From contig CABSMZ010000001.1 in assembly GCA_902478875.1 (NCBI GenBank), positions 1-54,873 on the forward strand: a stretch of DNA of 54,873 nt, given 5' to 3'. The translations under genes were made by a program, and so were the position numbers. The first letter of the stretch is position 1. Each line of letters opens with the position of its first letter. This stretch comes from an uncultured Collinsella sp. (GTDB taxonomy: Bacteria > Actinomycetota > Coriobacteriia > Coriobacteriales > Coriobacteriaceae). This document shows positions 50,072 through 54,873 of this stretch, piece by piece. A model generated the notes under the pieces. It saw only the letters and a program-made list of their open reading frames with translations. It searched no databases and had not been told where the DNA came from.

Positions 50072-52261
50072 ATGAAGAACATCCTGCATCTGTTTAAGCG
50101 CGATGTCCAAAACGTGTCTCGCTCCGTGATCGGCTTGGTTGTCGTGATGGGCCTCATTATCGTACCGTGTCTGTACGCGTGGTTTAACATCGCCGGCAGC
50201 TGGGATCCGTACGGCAACACCGGCAATCTTAAGATCGCCGTGGTCAACACCGATGAGGGTTACGAGAGCGATTTGATCCCCGTCGAGGTTAACGTGGGCG
50301 AAAACGTGACCGCCACCCTACGCGGCAACGAGAGCTTCGATTGGGTTGTGCTCAACAATCGCGAAAAGGCTATCGAGGGCGTTAAGTCGGGCGCGTACTA
50401 TGCTGCCGTCGTTATCCCCAAAACGTTTAGCGCTGACATGATGACGCTTTTCTCGACCGACGTGAAGCATGCCGATATCGAGTTCTACGAGAATCAGAAG
50501 GCCAACGCCATTGCGCAGATCGTGACCGAGAAGGGTTCGAGCGCCGTCCAGAGCCAGGTTAACAAAACTTTTACCGAGACCATTACGAGCATCGGTCTTA
50601 AGACGGTGTCCAGCCTGCTCGATTACATGAGCACCGACCAGGTCAGCAACTTTATCGCCAACCTGTCCTCGACGCTCGGCGATTCGGTCCAGGACCTGCA
50701 GGACGTTCAGGCCAGCGCAACGTCGCTTGCGGGCATTTTGAGCTCCACGTCCGATTCGCTGACGTCGGCGAGCGGCATGCTCAAGCAGACGGGCACGGTC
50801 GATGAGTCAACGAAGCAGCTGATGGAGCATGTCAAGAGCGGTATTAGCGATTCCAAGGAAGCGCTGAAGGACGCCAACGACGCCATCAATGCCGCGATTG
50901 ACGGAAGCGCGGGCTCGTTTGACAACGTGTCCGCCGAGCTTGCGAAGGCATTTGATGCCGCGAATCAACATGTCGACCTTACAGTGTCCCAGCTCAACGA
51001 TGCCGCGGCGGCGCTCAACACGCGTGCCGACGATATCGACGCCACGGCCGACCAGCTCCGCAGCTTTGCCGATCAGGTGACTGACGAAAAACTCCAGGAC
51101 AGCCTCAAGTCTGTGGCAACATCGCTGAGCAGGATTGCTGTGGAGTATCGCAACAACGCCAAGGACTTGACGGCCACCGCGAAGTCTCTCTCTGACAGCA
51201 TGGCAGAGGTTAATAAGTCGCGTGCCGAGGTCGATCAGGCAATCGCGGATGCCAAGGCTGGTATCTCGGGCGCCAAGACTGACTACGACTCTACGTTTTC
51301 GGCCAAGGCAAAGGAGCTCAAGAAGACCATCTCGGGCGTTTTGGATTCGCTGAACGGTATTTCGAACGATCTGGATAGTGCTGTTGCCGGCCTGACCGAC
51401 GCATCCGGTTCGCTGGCAAAGGGCCTCTCCAAGGCTGCAAAGCTGGTCAACAAGGCTTCTGATCAGCTGGGCGAGGCGTCGGACAAGATCAGTGCGTTTA
51501 AGGACGAGCTCGACGGCGCCTTGATGTCGGATGACCTCGCTACGATCAAGACGATGATCGGCAATGATCCCGAGGGTCTGGCCGTGTCGCTTTCCGGCCC
51601 CGTCGCGCTCGATCGCAAGCCGGTCTATCCGATTCGCAACTACGGTTCGGCCATGGCACCGTTCTACACGATTCTGTCGCTCTGGGTGGGCTCGATTGTG
51701 CTGGCGGCCATGATGAAGGTCTCGGTTGACGATGAGCTTATCAACGAGCTCATCCCCGTGCGCCTGCACGAGATCTACCTGGGCCGCTACCTGTTCTTTG
51801 GCGGTCTGGCCCTGCTGCAGGCAACGCTCGTGTGTGCGGGCGACATCCTGTTCTTTGGCATCCAGTGCGACGACCCGCTGCAGTTTGTGCTGGCGGGCTG
51901 GGTCGCGAGTCTCGTGTTCTCCAATATCGTCTACACGCTTACGGTTTCGTTTGGCGATATCGGCAAGGCGCTCGCCGTCGTGCTGCTGGTCATGCAGGTC
52001 GGCGGTTCGGGCGGCACGTTCCCCATCGAGATGACCGGCCCCGTGTTCCAGGCGATCTATCCGTTCCTGCCGTTCACCCACGGCATCAACGCCATGCATG
52101 CCGCCATGGCCGGTGCGTACCACATGGAGTACTGGATTGAGCTAGGCATTCTGGCGAGCTATCTGATTCCGTCGCTGGCACTGGGCGTCGTCTTCCGCCG
52201 CCCGGTCATCAAAGCCAACGACTGGATCATCGAAAAACTGGAGTCAACCAAATTGATTTAG
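50072..52261 (+). CDS. YhgE/Pip family membrane protein, second copy
   Basis: The 729-residue paralogue has the same layout: N-terminal helix, YAWFNIAGSWDPYGNTGNLK, a coiled-coil-rich outside domain of about 450 residues (many Asp/Ala/Leu/Ser heptads), then six C-terminal helices including GGSGGTFPIEMTGPVFQAI and FLPFTHGIN. It starts right after the first copy's stop, behind AAAGGAGGTGA at 50054-50064, an almost full anti-Shine-Dalgarno match. The two are probably made together and may form a complex. The function of the pair is unknown. Export of cell-surface molecules is suggested by their ABC-2-like membrane part. Confidence 0.88.
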   Translation: MKNILHLFKRDVQNVSRSVIGLVVVMGLIIVPCLYAWFNIAGSWDPYGNTGNLKIAVVNTDEGYESDLIPVEVNVGENVTATLRGNESFDWVVLNNREKAIEGVKSGAYYAAVVIPKTFSADMMTLFSTDVKHADIEFYENQKANAIAQIVTEKGSSAVQSQVNKTFTETITSIGLKTVSSLLDYMSTDQVSNFIANLSSTLGDSVQDLQDVQASATSLAGILSSTSDSLTSASGMLKQTGTVDESTKQLMEHVKSGISDSKEALKDANDAINAAIDGSAGSFDNVSAELAKAFDAANQHVDLTVSQLNDAAAALNTRADDIDATADQLRSFADQVTDEKLQDSLKSVATSLSRIAVEYRNNAKDLTATAKSLSDSMAEVNKSRAEVDQAIADAKAGISGAKTDYDSTFSAKAKELKKTISGVLDSLNGISNDLDSAVAGLTDASGSLAKGLSKAAKLVNKASDQLGEASDKISAFKDELDGALMSDDLATIKTMIGNDPEGLAVSLSGPVALDRKPVYPIRNYGSAMAPFYTILSLWVGSIVLAAMMKVSVDDELINELIPVRLHEIYLGRYLFFGGLALLQATLVCAGDILFFGIQCDDPLQFVLAGWVASLVFSNIVYTLTVSFGDIGKALAVVLLVMQVGGSGGTFPIEMTGPVFQAIYPFLPFTHGINAMHAAMAGAYHMEYWIELGILASYLIPSLALGVVFRRPVIKANDWIIEKLESTKLI

Positions 52262-52462
52262 TTCAGCAACGTAAACGCCGTCGGAACATCGAGATCTTCC
52301 AACCCGATGCTTTAGCGTAGTGAATTGCACGGGCTGCTTGGTTGTTGCTACAGTAGCGGGGCGTGCCGGGGGTCCGGTGCGCCCTGCTTTTATTTGACCA
52401 TGAGGCGGCACGCAGCCATGCGCGTGCGGACACCACGCCCAGATTGAGCGCGAGGATGCCCT

Positions 52463-53446
52463 ATGGCCCAGCATGCCACTGACAATATCGAAATGATGCC
52501 CGATAGCCCTGTTGCTCGCGAGGACCTGGGCGCGGGCGGCACCTCCCGCGGCGCCGGCGCTCGCTCGCCGCTGTTCTGGAAAGTCCTGCTGCTTTCGGTG
52601 GCAGTCGTCTGGGGCTACTCCTTTACGACCATGAAGGACGCGCTCGACACCATTCCGGTGTTCGAACTGCTCTACGTGCGCTTTCTGCCTGCGGCGTTGG
52701 TCATGTTTTTCATCTTCCACAAGCGCATCATCGCGCACCTCAACGCCCGCAACCTTATCGTCGGACTTGGCATGGGCGCACTTATGTGGGCCGCCTACGC
52801 CCTGCAGACAGTCGGTCTGGCGCACACCACGGCGGGCAAGAATGCTTTTTTGACGGGCACGTATTGCATCGTTGTGCCGTTCGCGAGCTATTTTCTGAGC
52901 GGCGAAAAACTCACCCGCTATAACCTGGGCGCGGCGCTGCTGTGCTTGGCGGGCATTGGCTTGGTGGCGCTCGATAGCGTCGAGTTCAATGTCGGCGATG
53001 TCATTACGCTGGCGGGTGCGGTCTTTTTCGCCATCCAGATGGCGGTGACTGCCAAGTACGGTCGCAAAATGGACATCAACGTCATCACGTTTTGGATGTT
53101 TGTGGGCAACGGCGTGCTGAGCCTGATCTCGTCGCTGCTATTCGAGACCCAAGCGCCGCTGTCCGTTTGGACGCCGAGCTTTATCAGTGTGATGGCGTTT
53201 CTCTCGGTGGGCTGCACATGTGTGGCTCTGCTCATCCAAAACGTCGGCCTGGCGCATGTCCCGGCCTCGACGGGCTCGCTGCTCCTTTCGATGGAGTCGC
53301 CTTCGGGTGTGCTGTTCTCGGTGCTGCTGATGGGGGAGGCGCTCACCTCGCGCCTGCTTGCCGGCTTCGCGCTCATCTTTCTTTCGATTATCTTGAGCGA
53401 GACGCATTTCGATTTCTTGCGCCGAAAATCACACCCGCAATTGTAA
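52463..53446 (+). CDS. EamA/DMT family transporter
   Basis: The 327-residue protein has ten membrane helices in two EamA repeats, after about 35 polar residues. Diagnostic segments are VVWGYSFTTMKDAL at the first helix, AAYALQTVGLAHTTAGKNAFLTG in the first repeat and IQNVGLAHVPASTGSLLLSMESPSG in the second. Such proteins export metabolites or take up solutes. The substrate cannot be told. GAGGAT before the ATG is the ribosome site. The 200 bases upstream hold no recognised regulatory element. Confidence 0.92.
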   Translation: MAQHATDNIEMMPDSPVAREDLGAGGTSRGAGARSPLFWKVLLLSVAVVWGYSFTTMKDALDTIPVFELLYVRFLPAALVMFFIFHKRIIAHLNARNLIVGLGMGALMWAAYALQTVGLAHTTAGKNAFLTGTYCIVVPFASYFLSGEKLTRYNLGAALLCLAGIGLVALDSVEFNVGDVITLAGAVFFAIQMAVTAKYGRKMDINVITFWMFVGNGVLSLISSLLFETQAPLSVWTPSFISVMAFLSVGCTCVALLIQNVGLAHVPASTGSLLLSMESPSGVLFSVLLMGEALTSRLLAGFALIFLSIILSETHFDFLRRKSHPQL

Positions 53447-53458
53447 ACAACTTGTTGC

Positions 53459-53484
53459 GCCGCCCTCCCAGGGCGGCATTTTTT
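53459..53484 (+). terminator. Terminator of the EamA transporter gene
   Basis: GCCGCCCT-CCC-AGGGCGGC followed by ATTTTTT. Confidence 0.92.
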
Positions 53485-53510
53485 ATGTCATGCCCTTACA
53501 GTTGTACCTT

Positions 53511-53532
53511 GCACTTTACGCTATCAAAGTGC
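53511..53532. promoter_or_regulatory. Inverted repeat before the M20 gene
   Basis: GCACTTT and AAAGTGC are separated by eight bases, 31 bases before the start codon of the amidohydrolase. TTGTAC (53502-53507) is a -35 candidate, but no -10 box fits well. It could be an operator or a small RNA hairpin. Confidence 0.3.
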
Positions 53533-53562
53533 GTGCTGCAAAAACGTTACTGGAGGGCATCT

Positions 53563-54861
53563 ATGGCACCAGCTCTGTCCGATTTTCAACCGCAACCAGC
53601 GCCTCAGGCTACCACAACGGCGCAGACCGCTATCGGCGACGGTCTTGTCGCAGAAGCTCAGGCTTTTGCAGACGAGCTCGCTGCGTGGCGACACGATCTA
53701 CACCAGATGCCTGAGCTCGGTAACAATCTTCCGCAGACGTCTGCCTATATCCAGGCACGTCTGGACGAGATGGACATCCCCCATACCACGCTCGTCGACG
53801 GTTCCTGCGTCGTTGGCCTGATCGGTGCCGGTGCGGCCGCGGCCGCTCAGGGCAATGGCACGTGCAAGGACGAGCAGGCCGGAACGGTCGTCATGCTCCG
53901 AGGCGATATGGATGCCCTGCCCGTTGTCGAGGAATCCGGCGAGCCCTTTGCATCCACCAATGGCTGCATGCATGCTTGCGGTCACGATATGCACGCGACG
54001 GCACTGCTTGGTGCGGCGCGCCTGCTCAAGGCCCGCGAGGCCGAGCTTGTGGAGGCCAACGCCACGGTGAAGTTGCTGTTCCAGCCGGGCGAGGAGACCT
54101 TTGAAGGGGCGCGCGCTGCCATCGCCGATGGCCTGCTGCAGAACCCGCGCCCCCAGGCTGCCTTTGCCATGCACGTCAACAGCCAATCGCCGCTCGGCCT
54201 GGTGCTCTATGGGAGCCCGGCGCTTTCGGGCGTGTACGGTTTCCGCATCACGCTCCAGGGCAAGGGCGGCCATGGCTCGAGCCCCGAGATCTGCATCGAC
54301 CCCATCACGGCCGGCGTCCATGTGCACCTGGCGCTCCAGGAGCTCATCTCCCGCGAGGTGCCGGCGGCCAAGGAAGTCGCACTTACCGTTGGTAAGTTTG
54401 CCGGCGGCTTGGCGGCCAACGTCATCCCCGACACCTGCGTGCTCGAGGGAACGCTGCGCGGCTTTGATGTTGAGCTCATGGAGCACCTAAAGACCCGCAT
54501 CGCGGAGGTCGTTAACGGCGTTGCCGCAACATATCGTACGCCGGCGACCATCGAGACGCTTTCGGATGTTCCGCCGCTTGTACTCGACAGCGATATGACT
54601 CAGGCGTCGCTTGGCTACGTGGGCGCAGTGCTGCCCAAGGTGGCTTTCTTGCCGCTTTTCCATGCCATGGCGAGTGAGGACTTTGCGCTTATCTCGAGCG
54701 AGATTCCGAGTGCGTACTTTACCGTGGGCGCGGCCGTAACCGACACGGACGAACACTTTGCCCAGCACCATCCCAAGGCACGTTTTAACGATGCCGAGCT
54801 TCCTCTCGGTGCCGCGGCCTATACCGCCGTCGCTTTGGGCTATATCGCCGACCACCGGTAG
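53563..54861 (+). CDS. M20 family amidohydrolase (hippurate hydrolase/aminoacylase-like)
   Basis: This 432-residue zinc-type peptidase or aminoacylase splits amide-linked acyl groups. WRHDLHQMPELGNNLPQTS is the family start. Metal-binding residues are in MLRGDMDALPVVEESG, MHACGHDMH and FQPGEETFEGARAAI. The dimerisation-domain segment GKGGHGSSPEICIDPI and the last ligand region HAMASEDFALI are also present. An N-terminal 35 residues and a segment of Ala-rich residues near 90-105 are extra. ATG 53563 has GGAGGG at 53552-53557. The natural substrate is unknown, and it is preceded by an inverted repeat. Confidence 0.93.
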   Translation: MAPALSDFQPQPAPQATTTAQTAIGDGLVAEAQAFADELAAWRHDLHQMPELGNNLPQTSAYIQARLDEMDIPHTTLVDGSCVVGLIGAGAAAAAQGNGTCKDEQAGTVVMLRGDMDALPVVEESGEPFASTNGCMHACGHDMHATALLGAARLLKAREAELVEANATVKLLFQPGEETFEGARAAIADGLLQNPRPQAAFAMHVNSQSPLGLVLYGSPALSGVYGFRITLQGKGGHGSSPEICIDPITAGVHVHLALQELISREVPAAKEVALTVGKFAGGLAANVIPDTCVLEGTLRGFDVELMEHLKTRIAEVVNGVAATYRTPATIETLSDVPPLVLDSDMTQASLGYVGAVLPKVAFLPLFHAMASEDFALISSEIPSAYFTVGAAVTDTDEHFAQHHPKARFNDAELPLGAAAYTAVALGYIADHR

Positions 54862-54873
54862 CACCCAACCTTG

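Noticed and set aside
52262..52462. Riboswitch before the EamA transporter gene
   Set aside because: No known class motif or convincing alternative structures could be drawn.

Overview
The window reads as chromosomal DNA of a high-GC Gram-positive from the gut Coriobacteriia, most likely Collinsella or a close relative. This is inferred from the roughly 60% GC, the dense short-spaced operons with GGAGG-type ribosome sites, the tight-adherence (Tad) pilus locus, tandem YhgE/Pip membrane proteins, a small membrane protein resembling family DUF6724 (identified from memory), and several hypothetical proteins of Coriobacteriia type. No search could be run, so the genus is an inference. Nothing looks like a complete prophage, transposon or CRISPR array.

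Layout. 1-3314: the end of an ECF transporter (EcfT, EcfA), a PLC-like protein, and a convergent protein with a nuclease-like C-terminus. 3369-8321: pyruvate kinase on the minus strand, and a Ca2+-type P-ATPase behind a structured leader that hides its ribosome site. 8592-9776: rsgA. 9867-19619: a compact Tad/Flp pilus operon (CpaB, CpaE/TadZ, CpaF/TadA, TadB, TadC, Flp pilin, three TadE/pilin-like proteins, a large TadG-like protein) ending in a DUF192 protein. 19678-20228: a toxin-antitoxin-like pair. 20352-29061: tRNA-Phe, a GH5-like protein, then rsmI, metG, rsmA, tatD, tRNA-Leu, an SPFH protein, rlmH and proC. 29218-35135: a 57-residue membrane protein (minus), serS, a small gene under an SOS-box-like site, three near-identical tRNA-Arg(ACG) genes, an 813-residue unknown protein and tRNA-Ser. 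35267-41965: a D-Ala-D-Ala carboxypeptidase divergent from a VanRS-like two-component pair, then pstB with a PhoB/PhoR-like pair. 42161-44224: a capsule-type CpsC/CpsD/CpsB module. 44264-54861: a GNAT acetyltransferase, htpG behind a leader terminator, two YhgE/Pip proteins, an EamA transporter and an M20 amidohydrolase.

The strongest unexplained signal is at the tRNA genes. After each of the six tRNA terminators there is a short inverted copy of that tRNA's own T-arm. In four cases this is followed by a GC-rich, hairpin-rich core of about 100 bp (three cores alike, one diverged) and then a direct copy of the tRNA 3' end and its terminator, giving units of 170 to 190 bp. This looks like a tRNA-associated repeat family I cannot match to a described element. 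Other leads are a GH5 protein that has lost its acid/base glutamate, two leaders with attenuator-like structure (P-ATPase and htpG), and paired regulatory repeats in front of the pilus operon.

The genes fit a cell-envelope and housekeeping neighbourhood: surface pili, capsule control, peptidoglycan trimming with envelope-sensing kinases, phosphate control, translation enzymes, rRNA methylases and tRNAs.
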